64,000 nt of DNA from Alteromonas macleodii (GTDB taxonomy: Bacteria > Pseudomonadota > Gammaproteobacteria > Enterobacterales > Alteromonadaceae), in assembly GCF_903772925.1 (NCBI RefSeq), contig NZ_LR812090.1:3556599-3620598 (forward strand), given 5' to 3'. The notes below the pieces were generated by a model. That model ran no database searches and was not told the DNA's origin. It saw only the letters and a list, made by a program, of their open reading frames with translations. The translations under genes and the position numbers were made by a program. Below are positions 38,565 through 48,455 of this stretch, in pieces. Numbering within the stretch: the stretch's first letter is position 1; every line of letters starts with the position of its first letter.

Positions 38565-39157
38565 CGCCAACCACTCACATGAATCATTTAGTTCAAAGCG
38601 ATATAACTTACGAGCAGTTAGCGCCTGAATTTTTTCAAGGCGTGGTTTCTCTTGGTAATTACGTACATGGTGACAACTACCTCACTAACGAGTTGCTAGC
38701 TGACTACTATGCTAAAAGCTTTATTGGCGACATTAATGCTAGTTGGGTAGCACTATACAGAAATAAGGTAGTGGGTTTCAGGCTGACCTTTGCACATACT
38801 CAATGGAAAACAGATGAATGGTGCAGCCCTTCTTTGTGGCCGGTAGATTCAAATACAGTGTGCTATTTCAAATGCAATACCGTAGACCCCGCTATGCAGG
38901 GTTGTGGAATTGGCAGTATGCTATTAAGCAAGTCAATAGAATGTGCGAAAGCGCAAGGTGCAGAAGCGGGTTTAGCGCATATTTGGTTAGCAAGCCCGGG
39001 CAATAGTGCATTTAAATACTTCACCAAAAATGGTGGCCAATTGATAAAGAAACACGCCAACAAATGGCGTTACGCATCTACTCACGAGGGCTATGATTGC
39101 CCAGTTTGTGAGGGCTACTGTGAATGCGAAGGTGCGGAAATGCTACTACAATTCTAA
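38561..39157 (+). CDS. GNAT-family N-acetyltransferase with Cys-rich tail
   Basis: A 198-aa acyltransferase. The acetyl-CoA loop is visible as MQGCGIGSMLLSKSIECAKAQ near 114-134, following the beta-strand VCYFKCNTVDP. The acceptor substrate cannot be told. The last 25 residues contain C-P-V-C and C-E-C, four cysteines that could bind a metal, an unusual addition. The start overlaps the DUF2721 stop; an internal ATG at 38579 would be an alternative start. It is probably translated with its upstream neighbour. Confidence 0.82.
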   Translation: MTPTTHMNHLVQSDITYEQLAPEFFQGVVSLGNYVHGDNYLTNELLADYYAKSFIGDINASWVALYRNKVVGFRLTFAHTQWKTDEWCSPSLWPVDSNTVCYFKCNTVDPAMQGCGIGSMLLSKSIECAKAQGAEAGLAHIWLASPGNSAFKYFTKNGGQLIKKHANKWRYASTHEGYDCPVCEGYCECEGAEMLLQF

Positions 39158-39196
39158 TGCCCAACTTGACCTAAAAGTTCACAGCCATATTATTCT

Positions 39197-40555
39197 ATGA
39201 CCTACGATCCTCTTATTTCCCGCGGCGTTTCATCAATGCTTCCCGCGCCCAAAAGCTACTGGCATGCTACGCATAAGGTGCCAACACTGCCGCCTTTAAA
39301 CAAGAAGGTAAATACCGAATACCTGGTTATCGGGGGTGGCTATACCGGCTTGTCTGCTGCAATTACGCTTGCTCAAGCTAAGCAGGACGTTACGCTACTT
39401 GACGCAAACTCACTTGGATTTGGCTGTGCAGGGCGCAATGGCGGTTTTATCCTTTCGGGAAGCGGTAGACTGTCATTAAGCGCTATAGAAGATAAATGGG
39501 GACATACAATCGCCACGGGCATGCAGGCCGAGTTTGACGGTGCCGTGGATTTGCTTAAAAAGCGTATTACAGACTTTGATATGCAGGTCGATTTAGTAGA
39601 AGGGCCTTATTTAAAATTGGCCCATAACGTCAAGCAAGCCGAGCAACTATACGCCACTGCTAATCGTCTAGCATCAAACTTCAATGTACCAAGCACTCCC
39701 CTCTCTTCAAAAGACCTTGCAACCCGTTTTGATATAAACGGGGCTTACGGTGGCGTTGAACTTGAAGGTGCATGTTTACACCCTTTAAAACTGGCAAGTG
39801 AATATGCAAGAGTAGCTAAAGAACTTGGCGCCACGCTTTTTTACGACTCTCCTGCCATTCGCATCGAAAAGCAAAAAACAGGGTTCCTTGTCACCACGCC
39901 AAGCGGCTCAGTATTAGCTAAGCATATACTCATTGCTACTAACGCCTATACTCCCAAACGCTTTCACGACAGCGTAGACAATAAGCAATTCCCAGTACAG
40001 TCGAGCATTTTTGTTACCGCTCCTTTAAATAAGGAACAACGCGCTTCGACCGGGTTGACCACCCCCATGAGCTTTATGGATACGCGGATGATGAAGTATT
40101 ACTACCGTGTACTGCCAGATGGCAGATTGTTATTTGGCGGTCGTGGGGCAGTAAAAGGCAAAGATGCAGATAACACTTCAGAGAAAAAGCGCTTATACCG
40201 CGCTATGGTAAAAAGCTTCCCTTCACTTATCGGTATAGCCATGGATTATTTTTGGAGTGGTTGGGTGAGCGTCTCGCTGGATAGCATGCCACGTATATTC
40301 GTAAACAGTGAAGCGAGCAGTAATAACGCAAACCGTTCTGCTTATTCTATCGGTTATGCTATGGGCTATTGTGGTTCAGGGGTTTCCTTTGCCGCCTTTG
40401 CCGGTCAGCGCCTCGCTCAACGAATGATGGGCGCAAGCGACGTCGATTTATCTCTTCCAATTTATCAATCGCCACTTAAAACATACCCGTTTCCCAAGGC
40501 GAGAAGACTAGCGCTGCACGGTTTATATCAGTGGGCTAAAATTGCAGAGCGTTAG
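39197..40555 (+). CDS. FAD-dependent amine/amino-acid oxidoreductase (DadA/PuuB type)
   Basis: A 452-aa flavoenzyme of the DAO family. The N-terminal dinucleotide fold has VIGGGYTGLSAAITLA near 45-60 and the acidic end of strand two (TLLDANSLGFGCAGRNGG) near 76-93. The second FAD block is YAMGYCGSGVSFAAFAGQ near 389-406. The arrangement GCAGRNGGF is typical of gamma-glutamylputrescine oxidase (PuuB) and relatives, which oxidise primary or secondary amines with O2. No other puu gene is close, so the substrate is uncertain. The gene stands alone. Confidence 0.85.
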   Translation: MTYDPLISRGVSSMLPAPKSYWHATHKVPTLPPLNKKVNTEYLVIGGGYTGLSAAITLAQAKQDVTLLDANSLGFGCAGRNGGFILSGSGRLSLSAIEDKWGHTIATGMQAEFDGAVDLLKKRITDFDMQVDLVEGPYLKLAHNVKQAEQLYATANRLASNFNVPSTPLSSKDLATRFDINGAYGGVELEGACLHPLKLASEYARVAKELGATLFYDSPAIRIEKQKTGFLVTTPSGSVLAKHILIATNAYTPKRFHDSVDNKQFPVQSSIFVTAPLNKEQRASTGLTTPMSFMDTRMMKYYYRVLPDGRLLFGGRGAVKGKDADNTSEKKRLYRAMVKSFPSLIGIAMDYFWSGWVSVSLDSMPRIFVNSEASSNNANRSAYSIGYAMGYCGSGVSFAAFAGQRLAQRMMGASDVDLSLPIYQSPLKTYPFPKARRLALHGLYQWAKIAER

Positions 40556-40652
40556 TCTTAGTCAGTTTTTACGGAAGTCTACCGTATTCACCATTGCGCG
40601 CTGTTCATTATTTAGGCTATGTTAGTATTCTAAACACTGACGGAGCCACCTC

Positions 40653-41006
40653 ATGTCATACATTGATGCCTTTGCCGTAGCCGTTCCCACAGAAAATAAA
40701 GCCTTATACATTGAACACGCCAAACTCGCTGGCGATATTTTTAAAGAGTATGGTGCCACTAAAATTCTTGAAGCTTGGGGTGACGATGTACCCGATGGTG
40801 AGATAACCTCTTTTCCTTTAGCGGTAAAAGCCAAAGAAAATGAAACCGTGGTGTTTTCCATTGCGTTTTGGCCATCAAAAGAAGTGCGTGATACCGCATG
40901 GCAAAAAGTGATGGAAGACCCCAGAATGCAGGAAAGCGAAAACCCCATGCCGTTTGACGGTAAGCGCCTTATCTATGGCGGCTTCGTCCCTATGTTGGAA
41001 TTGTAG
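40653..41006 (+). CDS. DUF1428-family protein
   Basis: A 117-aa protein matching the DUF1428 (YbaA-like) family: begins MSYIDAFAVAVPTENKALY and contains EAWGDDVPDGEITSFPLAV, ending in the MPFDGKRLIYGGFVPML block. It forms a dimeric alpha/beta ferredoxin-like barrel in known structures. The function is unknown. Its length is normal. It converges on tyrS, with a terminator between. Confidence 0.9.
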   Translation: MSYIDAFAVAVPTENKALYIEHAKLAGDIFKEYGATKILEAWGDDVPDGEITSFPLAVKAKENETVVFSIAFWPSKEVRDTAWQKVMEDPRMQESENPMPFDGKRLIYGGFVPMLEL

Positions 41007-41008
41007 GC

Positions 41009-41041
41009 AAAAAAAAGCCCGCTTAAATGAGCGGGCTTTCC
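41009..41041 (-). terminator. Intrinsic terminator of tyrS
   Basis: Perfect 10-bp stem AAAGCCCGCT/AGCGGGCTTT (41014-41023 with 41030-41039) with a long T tract on the minus strand. It may also stop the convergent DUF1428 transcript. Confidence 0.9.
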
Positions 41042-41061
41042 AATACTAGCTTAGTGAAGCG

Positions 41062-42261
41062 TTAAGCTAACGTGATACGGGCAAATTTGCGCTTACCTAC
41101 TTGATAAACGTTTTCACCTTTTTCAGTAATTACTAGACGGGTGTCTTCTACTTTGTCACCGTTTATTTTAACTGCGCCTTGTTTGATCATGCGCATGGCA
41201 TCTGACGTTGAACCAACAAGCTTTGCTTCTTTTAATAAATTGCCGATAGCAATTCCTTCTTCGCCTAGCGCTATTTCAAGCTCTGGCATGTCATCAGGGA
41301 TAGCATTTTTCTGGAAGCGCTGAATAAAGTCTTGGTGCGCGCCTTCAGCGGCAGCATCGTCGTGGAAACGAGCGATAATTTCTTTTGCCAACATGATTTT
41401 GATATCACGCGGATTTTCACCGCCTTCAACGCGCGCTTTAAGCTCTGCTATCTCTTCTAACGGACGGAAGCTGATAAGGTCGTAGTAACGCCACATCAAG
41501 TCATCAGAGATAGACATCACTTTACCAAACATATCGTTTGGCGCGTCTGTGATACCAATGTAGTTGTTCAAAGACTTTGACATCTTTTGAACGCCGTCTA
41601 AACCTTCAAGTAACGGAACCATCACAATTGACTGTTGCTTTTGTCCCTGCTCTTTTTGAAGCTCACGACCCATTAGCAGGTTAAAGCGCTGGTCAGTACC
41701 GCCTAGTTCAACATCTGACTCAAGGGCTACAGAGTCCCAACCTTGCACCAACGGATAAAGGAATTCGTGGATAGCGATAGGCTGACCGTTGTTGTAGCGC
41801 TTTTTAAAATCATCGCGCTCTAGCATACGAGCCACGGTTTGGCTTGCAGCAAGCTTGATCATGCCCGCCGCACCAAGACCGTCCATCCATTCTGAGTTAA
41901 AACGAATTTCTGTTTTATCTTCATCTAGGATCTTGAACACTTGTTCTTGATACGTTTTAGCGTTTTCTAATACCTGTTCTTTACTTAAAGGCTTGCGTGT
42001 GACATTTTTACCTGTAGGATCACCAATTAGGCCAGTAAAATCACCAATAAGAAAAACAACTTTATGGCCTAGTTGCTGGAATGTACGCAACTTGTTGATC
42101 AACACAGTGTGACCAAGATGTAGATCAGGCGCAGTTGGATCAAAACCCGCTTTAATGGTTAGGGTTTTGCCGGATTTTAGTTTTTCAATTAAATCCTCTT
42201 CGGGGAGTATTTCATCGACGCCCCGTTTAATCTCAGCTAGCGCTGTTTGCCAATCTTTCAT
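41062..42261 (-). CDS. tyrS: Tyrosyl-tRNA synthetase
   Basis: Charges tRNA-Tyr. The 399-aa protein is a class I synthetase with HLGHT at 48-52 and KMSKS at 226-230, tyrosine-binding elements ([24 protein letters not shown] near 185-194) and a C-terminal S4 RNA-binding domain (about 335-399). The spacing and the HLGHT form put it in the shorter TyrZ-like clade found in many gamma- and betaproteobacteria. It is divergent from the M23 peptidase gene, an arrangement I recall from Pseudomonas and Vibrio. Confidence 0.96.
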   Translation of the reverse strand: MKDWQTALAEIKRGVDEILPEEDLIEKLKSGKTLTIKAGFDPTAPDLHLGHTVLINKLRTFQQLGHKVVFLIGDFTGLIGDPTGKNVTRKPLSKEQVLENAKTYQEQVFKILDEDKTEIRFNSEWMDGLGAAGMIKLAASQTVARMLERDDFKKRYNNGQPIAIHEFLYPLVQGWDSVALESDVELGGTDQRFNLLMGRELQKEQGQKQQSIVMVPLLEGLDGVQKMSKSLNNYIGITDAPNDMFGKVMSISDDLMWRYYDLISFRPLEEIAELKARVEGGENPRDIKIMLAKEIIARFHDDAAAEGAHQDFIQRFQKNAIPDDMPELEIALGEEGIAIGNLLKEAKLVGSTSDAMRMIKQGAVKINGDKVEDTRLVITEKGENVYQVGKRKFARITLA

Positions 42262-42425
42262 TTGTTAATCACACTCTACATAACTGTACATTCAATATTG
42301 GCGGGCATTTTACGCGTACAACGGAACCATTAAAAGCTTTGCGCGTCAAAAAACGGATTACAAACAGTCATGTTGTTAAACCCAACAGCTTTGAACGCGA
42401 AATTAGTGTATTGAATAAAGCTGAA

Positions 42426-42538
42426 CTGAATGTGAGGGGAAAGGGCTTTCGCAAACACGCGGTAAACCCATCCATGGGCGCTCCGCCACCGCTTCCCTGC
42501 GGTGGAGGGTTTGCTCCTGCCCTTCCCCTCACATTCAG
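42426..42538. repeat. Palindromic intergenic element (MITE/REP-like)
   Basis: A 113-bp element whose ends are a 20-bp perfect inverted repeat (42519-42538 against 42426-42446, one extra A bulged on the left). Inside are a 7-bp hairpin CCACCGC/GCGGTGG (42486-42505) and the 21-bp core (42465-42485) shared with the element in the prpB-prpC gap. It lies in the 427-bp gap between divergent tyrS and the M23 peptidase gene; the rest of that gap holds their promoters and nothing else I could identify. Confidence 0.8.
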
Positions 42539-42688
42539 AGATATTTAGATAGCGCATTATGTAATTGCGAGTTTAAGAGCTATTGGGTGTAACAATTTGC
42601 GCTAACAAAAAAATGAGAAAAGTTGCATTTTTAAGCAACGTATGTGAAATAGTGTTGTGCACATAACATTTCTCAGGTGGGCTGTAGT

Positions 42689-44014
42689 ATGAGAAAGAAA
42701 TTAGACGCTTCTAAAGCGCTACATTTATATAAAAATTTACCTAAGCAACATAGAACCGGCATTGCTATCGCAAGCTTGTTTCTTGGCGGGCTTATCCTTT
42801 TGCCGTCGGAGTCTGTAGAGGCTAGCCGTCATCAAGAGGCACATATCTTAGACGCAGGTGTCCGCTACCCTGTAGATCTTAACATTACACCGTCAACCGA
42901 CGTTTTTTCGAATGAAGAAGAGTCTACTTGGCAAACGTATAAAGTGCGAAGTGGCGATACCCTAGCAAAGCTGTTTAAGCGTGCAGGGTTCACATCGCGC
43001 GATGTTTACAACGTGACTCAGGCTGGTGAACTAACAAAAACACTTGTTACTTTATTGCCTGGTGACGAATTATCGTTTAAAGCGAACAAAGACGGTAGCT
43101 TCGGCGAGTTAAAGTACAAGCTATCTTCAACGGAAACCCTTTTCGTTCGTCCGGATTCGACTGACGAGAACAGCACTCTTGTCGCTGAATTAGAAAAACG
43201 CGATGTAGATATTCGCTACAACTTTGCGCAAGGTGAAATTCACTCAAGCTTTTGGAATGCCGCGAGAGATGCTGGGCTTACCAGCAACCAAATTATGAAT
43301 TTGGCAGGTATTTTCGGCTGGGACATAGATTTCGCAATGGAAATACGCTCTGGCGATACGTTCAACGTTGTTTTTGAAGAGCAATACGTTGATGGGGAGT
43401 TCGTGGGCTACGGCGATATCGTAGCAGCGGAGTTTACTAACCAGGGCGAACAGTTTAGTGCGATCCTTCACGAAGATGGTACTTACTACACCCCGGAAGG
43501 TCGTAGTATGCGCAAGAGCTTTTTGCGCGCGCCAGTTAATTTCAGATACGTCAGCTCTAATTTCACTAAAGCACGCTTTCACCCTGTACAAAAACGCTGG
43601 AAAGCGCACCGAGGTACCGACTACGTAGCAGCCGTTGGTACACCGATTATGGCCGCCGGCGATGGAAAAGTTATTAAAGCAGGCTATGATAAATATAATG
43701 GTCATCATGTATTTATCCAGCACGGTGAGAAATACACCACTAAGTACCTTCACTTTAAAAAACGTGCGGTCAAAGTGGGCGACATCGTTAAACAGGGCCA
43801 AACGGTAGGTTACCTTGGAAGTTCTGGCATGGTGACAGGTGCACATCTTCACTATGAATTTTTGGTAGACGGCGTGCATAGAAATCCACGCACTGTAGAG
43901 CTACCAAAAGCTTTACCAATAGCAAAGGAAGAGCGAGAAAGATTTATGGAAATTGCAAAACTTCGTCAGCAGCAACTCAATAACAACAAACGTATTATGC
44001 TCGCGATGAAATAG
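42689..44014 (+). CDS. Murein DD-endopeptidase of the M23 (MepM-like) family
   Basis: A 441-aa envelope peptidase with an N-terminal membrane anchor (about 28-45), an OapA/LysM-like domain (YKVRSGDTLAKLFKRAG near 88-104), a middle linking domain and a C-terminal M23 LytM domain (about 300-400) with its zinc site: HRGTDYVA near 308 and HLHYEF near 390. It cuts crosslinks so that new peptidoglycan can be inserted. The ATG at 42689 follows AGGTGG at 8 nt. It precedes anmK by 7 bp, coupling wall cutting to recycling. Confidence 0.93.
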   Translation: MRKKLDASKALHLYKNLPKQHRTGIAIASLFLGGLILLPSESVEASRHQEAHILDAGVRYPVDLNITPSTDVFSNEEESTWQTYKVRSGDTLAKLFKRAGFTSRDVYNVTQAGELTKTLVTLLPGDELSFKANKDGSFGELKYKLSSTETLFVRPDSTDENSTLVAELEKRDVDIRYNFAQGEIHSSFWNAARDAGLTSNQIMNLAGIFGWDIDFAMEIRSGDTFNVVFEEQYVDGEFVGYGDIVAAEFTNQGEQFSAILHEDGTYYTPEGRSMRKSFLRAPVNFRYVSSNFTKARFHPVQKRWKAHRGTDYVAAVGTPIMAAGDGKVIKAGYDKYNGHHVFIQHGEKYTTKYLHFKKRAVKVGDIVKQGQTVGYLGSSGMVTGAHLHYEFLVDGVHRNPRTVELPKALPIAKEERERFMEIAKLRQQQLNNNKRIMLAMK

Positions 44015-44021
44015 TTGCGCT

Positions 44022-45224
44022 ATGGCAAAATATATTGGCTTGATGTCAGGCACAAGCATGGACGGCGTTGACGCCGTTCTATGCGACATCACTGCAACAA
44101 CATGCGAAACGCTTTCAGCACATACAATCCCCTACCCTAGCGAACTACTTCACGCGCTTAATGATTTATGTAATGAAGGCCCTGACGAGCTCAACACGCT
44201 TGGCATTGCAGATAGACTCGTTGCTGAAGCCTTTTCAGAAGTTACTTTAGCGTTACTTGATAAAAACAATCTTGAAGCGTCAGATATCACTGCCATTGGC
44301 TCCCATGGTCAAACAGTGCGTCACTACCCCAACTCTGATGTGATGTCTGCCCATTTTTCTAGCCCTTCTATCCGGGGCTTCACTTGTCAGATTGGCGACC
44401 CTAACACTATCGCCGTGCTAACCGGCATTGATGTTATCGCCGATTTTAGGCGTAAAGATATTGCGTTGGGCGGACAAGGTGCGCCGCTGGTGCCCGCTTT
44501 TCACAATGCGGTCTTCTCCACTGAAAATAAACATCGAGCGCTGGTAAATATTGGCGGCATCGCAAACATTTCATTGCTTGCGCCAAAGCAAGATAAAATA
44601 CCACCTAGAGGGTTTGATACCGGGCCAGGTAACACCTTGATGGACCAATGGATAAGCCTGCACTTAAATGAAAGTTTCGACAAAGACGGGAAATGGGCCG
44701 CGGCAGGGCAATGCCATAAAGGCTTACTAGGCAGGTTTTTATTAGATAACTACTTTTCTTTACCCGCACCTAAGAGTACAGGTAGAGAGCATTTCAATAT
44801 TGATTGGTTAAGCAACGCCCTTGCTGATTACTTTCCCTCTAGTGCAGACCTGCAAAGCGAAGAAGAAAACAACAATTTAGATCCAGAAGATGTTCAAGCC
44901 ACTTTGCTAACACTAACCGGCAGCACTATCGCTCAAGAAATCATTAAACACCTACCTAAAATAAGTGATGCCAAGTTACAAAGCGAAGTGATTGTGTGCG
45001 GCGGCGGCGCGTTCAATAAAGCGTTAATGTCTTATTTGAACAACGCTTTGAGCGACTATGCCGTAGCGGACAGTTATGCGCTGGGCATACATCCACAGCA
45101 CGTAGAAGGCGCCGCGTTTGCCTGGTTTGCGTATGCATTTTTAAATGACATTCCGGGTAATGTGCCTGAGGTCACGGGGGCATCCAAATCTACAGTGCTC
45201 GGGGCACTATTTAAAAAAGCATAA
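44022..45224 (+). CDS. anmK: Anhydro-N-acetylmuramic acid kinase
   Basis: A 400-aa cytosolic enzyme that hydrates and phosphorylates 1,6-anhydroMurNAc to MurNAc-6-phosphate in peptidoglycan recycling. It has the sugar-kinase/Hsp70 fold with the family start GLMSGTSMDGVDAV at 6-19, GSHGQTVRHYP near 93, LVNIGGIANISLL near 174 and DTGPGN near 198, and VCGGGAFNKALM near 327. A slightly longer loop with an acidic run lies near 280-290. It follows the M23 peptidase by 7 bp in one operon. In related bacteria erpA is usually next; here it is about 9 kb away. Confidence 0.95.
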   Translation: MAKYIGLMSGTSMDGVDAVLCDITATTCETLSAHTIPYPSELLHALNDLCNEGPDELNTLGIADRLVAEAFSEVTLALLDKNNLEASDITAIGSHGQTVRHYPNSDVMSAHFSSPSIRGFTCQIGDPNTIAVLTGIDVIADFRRKDIALGGQGAPLVPAFHNAVFSTENKHRALVNIGGIANISLLAPKQDKIPPRGFDTGPGNTLMDQWISLHLNESFDKDGKWAAAGQCHKGLLGRFLLDNYFSLPAPKSTGREHFNIDWLSNALADYFPSSADLQSEEENNNLDPEDVQATLLTLTGSTIAQEIIKHLPKISDAKLQSEVIVCGGGAFNKALMSYLNNALSDYAVADSYALGIHPQHVEGAAFAWFAYAFLNDIPGNVPEVTGASKSTVLGALFKKA

Positions 45225-45257
45225 AAAAGGCCCCTGATGCAATCAAGGGCCCTTTAA
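45223..45257. terminator. Shared terminator between anmK and the convergent permease gene
   Basis: Stem of about 14 bp with two mismatches (AAAAGGCCCCTGAT against ATCAAGGGCCCTTT, loop GCA). The longer T run is on the minus strand, favouring the permease transcript. Confidence 0.7.
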
Positions 45258-45276
45258 TATCATTTCCTCAGAAGTA

Positions 45277-46614
45277 TTACTTAGCGATTTCCATTTCCAT
45301 ATCTTTTAATGCGCTCGCATCAATATCTTCCTGAGGTTTAATGCTGCTCTTTTTTGCGCGCATGTCGAAATAACCGTATCCACCTACAAGCAGGAAGCAA
45401 ATGGCTGGTACAACATAAGATACGACCACCCCTGCGCTATCAATAATTGCAGCTTGGAAAAGTGGCATAATGGCTCCCCCAAGGATAGCCATTACAAGGC
45501 CAGCTGCGCCTAGCTTTGTGTCTTCCCCCAACCCTTCTAGCGCAATACCATAAATAGTCGGGAACATTAGCGACAAACAAGCAGAAATTGAAACCAGTGC
45601 GATTACACCTGCTAAATTAGGAGACTGTGTCATGAAGATACATAGTGCCATGGCAACCAACGACATAATCATTAATAGCTTAGCAGGATAGAGATACTGC
45701 ATTGCCCACGTCATTACAAAGCGTGAGATTAAGAATACGATCATGCTGTATTGTAATATTTCACCACCACTCACTTCGTTGCCACCCGTCGCTTGCATTG
45801 CATATTGGATGGTGAAGGTCCATACGCACGTTTGTGCTCCGACATTAAAAAACTGAGCCAATACGCCAAACCGATAATGCCTATTGGCTACTAACCGCTT
45901 TAGCGAAGCGCCCAACTTAACGTCTTCTACACTAGACTCAACCGATTCTTGAATTGGCGCTTTGATTAGGAATATTGCAACCCAAACCAAAACTAGTACA
46001 CATGCCATACCTACATAAGGAAGCATTACCGCGTCAAGTTCTGCCCCTATCACGTTTTTAAGCTCGCTTACTGACATGGCAGCACGCTCTTGCGCAGTTG
46101 CCTGATTCAGGTTTGGCAATATAAGCGTTGCAGCCAAAAACACACCTAAATTAGTACCAACAGGGTTAAATGCTTGAGCTAAATTTAAACGGCGCGTCGC
46201 GCTCTTTTGATTTCCCATCGCCATGACGTAAGGGTTCGCCGACGTTTCAAGAATGGATAAGCCACCGGCTAGTACAAAAAGTGCGGCTAAGAAAAAGCCG
46301 TAAGTCATGGTTTGACTGGCTGGATAAAACAGAAATGCCCCAGCAGCGGCACAACCCAAACCAGTCAATACACCTGTTTTATAAGAAAAGCGCTTGTTAA
46401 TAAAAGCAGCAGGAATGGCTAAGCAAAAATACGCACCATAATAGGCAAATTGAACCAGTGCCGATTGCAAAGACGACATAGTAAATATTTTACTAAATAC
46501 CTTTACTAAAGGGTCTGTCATGTTCGCAGCGACACCCCATGCAGCAAAGCAAATCGTTAACAATATAAAGGGAATCAATGTGTCTTTGGAAACCAAAGGG
46601 GCGTTGTTTTTCAT
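45277..46614 (-). CDS. MFS sugar permease (FucP/GluP-type)
   Basis: A 445-aa inner-membrane transporter with 12 predicted segments. It matches the FHS subfamily (fucose, glucose/galactose:H+ symport): FAAWGVAANMTDPLV in the first helix, FVLAGGLSILETSANPYVMAMG near 118-140 and LNLAQAFNPVGTNLG near 144-158. The sugar is not determinable. It is divergent from an OprB porin, with a 500-bp gap, suggesting a joint outer- and inner-membrane import pair. No kinase or hydrolase is next to it. Confidence 0.88.
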   Translation of the reverse strand: MKNNAPLVSKDTLIPFILLTICFAAWGVAANMTDPLVKVFSKIFTMSSLQSALVQFAYYGAYFCLAIPAAFINKRFSYKTGVLTGLGCAAAGAFLFYPASQTMTYGFFLAALFVLAGGLSILETSANPYVMAMGNQKSATRRLNLAQAFNPVGTNLGVFLAATLILPNLNQATAQERAAMSVSELKNVIGAELDAVMLPYVGMACVLVLVWVAIFLIKAPIQESVESSVEDVKLGASLKRLVANRHYRFGVLAQFFNVGAQTCVWTFTIQYAMQATGGNEVSGGEILQYSMIVFLISRFVMTWAMQYLYPAKLLMIMSLVAMALCIFMTQSPNLAGVIALVSISACLSLMFPTIYGIALEGLGEDTKLGAAGLVMAILGGAIMPLFQAAIIDSAGVVVSYVVPAICFLLVGGYGYFDMRAKKSSIKPQEDIDASALKDMEMEIAK

Positions 46615-47116
46615 AAGAACGGCCTTTCGCTTGTAAAATATTAGTTAACCAATTTAAGCATCACCCTCTGACGCTGTCAATAAATCAATTTAATTTATTT
46701 ATTTTAACTTTCGTTAAAAATTAGACTTTATGCGTAGAAAGTCGGAAAAAGAAAAGTATACGTTCTTTTTTTAAGTCACGATTAAAAACAAAAAACCGCA
46801 TTATTTTCATCAAGTTATGAGCACAAAGAAATTTAAAAAAGAACTCTTCTTGTAGCTAAAAACTTTGAAGCCGCGTGACACTTTTATTAATGAAAAATAC
46901 ATAATTTCGCAAAAAATGTTAAATAAACAAGGTTGATTTAACTTGAAAGGTTAGTTAGATTTCGTTCAAAACAAACTTATGTTAATTCGTTGTAACGTTA
47001 GCTAGCGCTGATTTATTTAGTTTCGACAGAACGTTAGTAACAAATGCGTAGATGCCATCAGTCACACGCCCGTAACAAGCTGCGGTTGATAAACAATTTT
47101 GATTGAGAGAATAATG
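46615..47116. other. AT-rich divergent promoter region of permease and porin
   Basis: About 500 bp, very AT-rich, with no gene. A near-palindrome TTAGTTAACCAA at 46641-46652 lies 27 bp upstream of the permease start and may be an operator. Several A/T runs occur between 46780 and 46930. Confidence 0.45.
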
Positions 47117-48433
47117 ATGAAAATACCTACAGTTATCCGTTGCCTTTCTGGATGTAAGACAGGCTTGCAAACAGCGCTCCTCGCAAGCTCCGCCATTGTT
47201 GCCGCCACTGCGTCAGCATCACAAAGTAAGTTTCAGGACGCGTTTGACTTTCAAGCAAGTTATACGGGTGAGTCAGCCACTAATATTGACGGTGGTGAAC
47301 GCAGAGGCAGTGCCTATGCTGGTCAGCTCTTTGTAGGTGGGGAATTAGATTTGAATACGCTAGCGGGCTGGAAAGACACCAAAATCCATATTGCCATGAC
47401 AAACCGACACGGCAAAAACTTAGCCGAGCACTACATTGGGAACAGTACGTCCGTACAAGAAATCTTTGGCGGACAAAATACCCGTCTTGCACGGTTTACG
47501 ATTTCTTCCTCGTTTTTAGATGGCGATTTAGAGCTGGAAGGTGGCCGCACAGTAGCGAATATCAGCTTTTTAGGCTCTGAACTTTGTCAGTACTTTCAAA
47601 CCAATGCTGCTTGTGGGAACCCAACCTTTGTATTTAGAACCAGTAACTTTACTTGGTGGCCGGTTTCAAGTTGGGGTGGCCATGCGAAATACTGGCTTTC
47701 GCCAAAAACATACTTTCATACCGGAATCTATGAAGATAACACCAGTCATCAAGACTTAGGCGATCACGGATTCGATTGGGCGACTAATGAGGCTACAGGT
47801 GTTGTTGTGCCCTTCACTGTGGGATATCAAACCACGTGGAACAATGATGAACTACCAAGACGCTATGAAATTGGCGGATGGTACGATGGCGCAGACTACA
47901 CCGACCCTGTCTTTGATGAGGAGGGCAACTATGCGGCGCAGTCGGGCAATGATTACGCTGTTAGAAACGGTCGCTCGGGTATATTCGCACGTTTTGAACA
48001 AACTGTTACTCGTCCAAACCCACTAACGAAAGAAGGGTTAACCCTATTCGGTGCCGTGTTAACCGGTACTTCGGGCGAGCTGATTGAAGACTACTATATA
48101 AAAGCAGGCTTTGTATTACGAGGCACACTGGCCTCACGCCCTAACGATACCATTGGCTTCGTATTTACCCGTCAACAGTACAGTGACGAAGCGCTAGAGG
48201 ATCAGCGTATATTAAGAAGCATAAACGGCGGGGTTGGTACACCAGCAAGCAGCCAAACCATGTTAGAGCTAAGTTATGGTTATCAACTCAACGACCACGT
48301 AAGGATTCAGCCGAACGTTCACTACATTATCAACCCCGACCAATTCGCACAGCGTGACAGAGCCATGGCACTTGATGATGCGATTGTTCTGGGCCTAAGG
48401 TTCGACGTAAACCTGGCGGCTTTGATACTTTAA
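47117..48433 (+). CDS. OprB-family carbohydrate porin
   Basis: A 438-aa outer-membrane barrel. A signal peptide ends near 36 (ASAS/Q). The mature protein opens with a sequence typical of OprB (FQASYTGESATNIDGGERRGSAYAGQL region), followed by GWKDTKIHIAMTNRHGKNL and repeated amphipathic strands with aromatic girdles, and ends in a hydrophobic residue (Leu) rather than Phe. Such porins pass mono- and oligosaccharides. The second of two ATGs (47117) is chosen since GAGAGA precedes it at a suitable distance. It is divergent from the sugar permease and has its own terminator. Confidence 0.85.
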   Translation: MKIPTVIRCLSGCKTGLQTALLASSAIVAATASASQSKFQDAFDFQASYTGESATNIDGGERRGSAYAGQLFVGGELDLNTLAGWKDTKIHIAMTNRHGKNLAEHYIGNSTSVQEIFGGQNTRLARFTISSSFLDGDLELEGGRTVANISFLGSELCQYFQTNAACGNPTFVFRTSNFTWWPVSSWGGHAKYWLSPKTYFHTGIYEDNTSHQDLGDHGFDWATNEATGVVVPFTVGYQTTWNNDELPRRYEIGGWYDGADYTDPVFDEEGNYAAQSGNDYAVRNGRSGIFARFEQTVTRPNPLTKEGLTLFGAVLTGTSGELIEDYYIKAGFVLRGTLASRPNDTIGFVFTRQQYSDEALEDQRILRSINGGVGTPASSQTMLELSYGYQLNDHVRIQPNVHYIINPDQFAQRDRAMALDDAIVLGLRFDVNLAALIL

Positions 48434-48455
48434 ATCTCCCTGCAATACACTTCAT

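Noticed and set aside
43244..43879. 211-codon frame antisense to the M23 peptidase gene, and many similar long antisense frames
   Set aside because: They mirror the codon pattern of clear genes on the other strand and show no domain or ribosome site.
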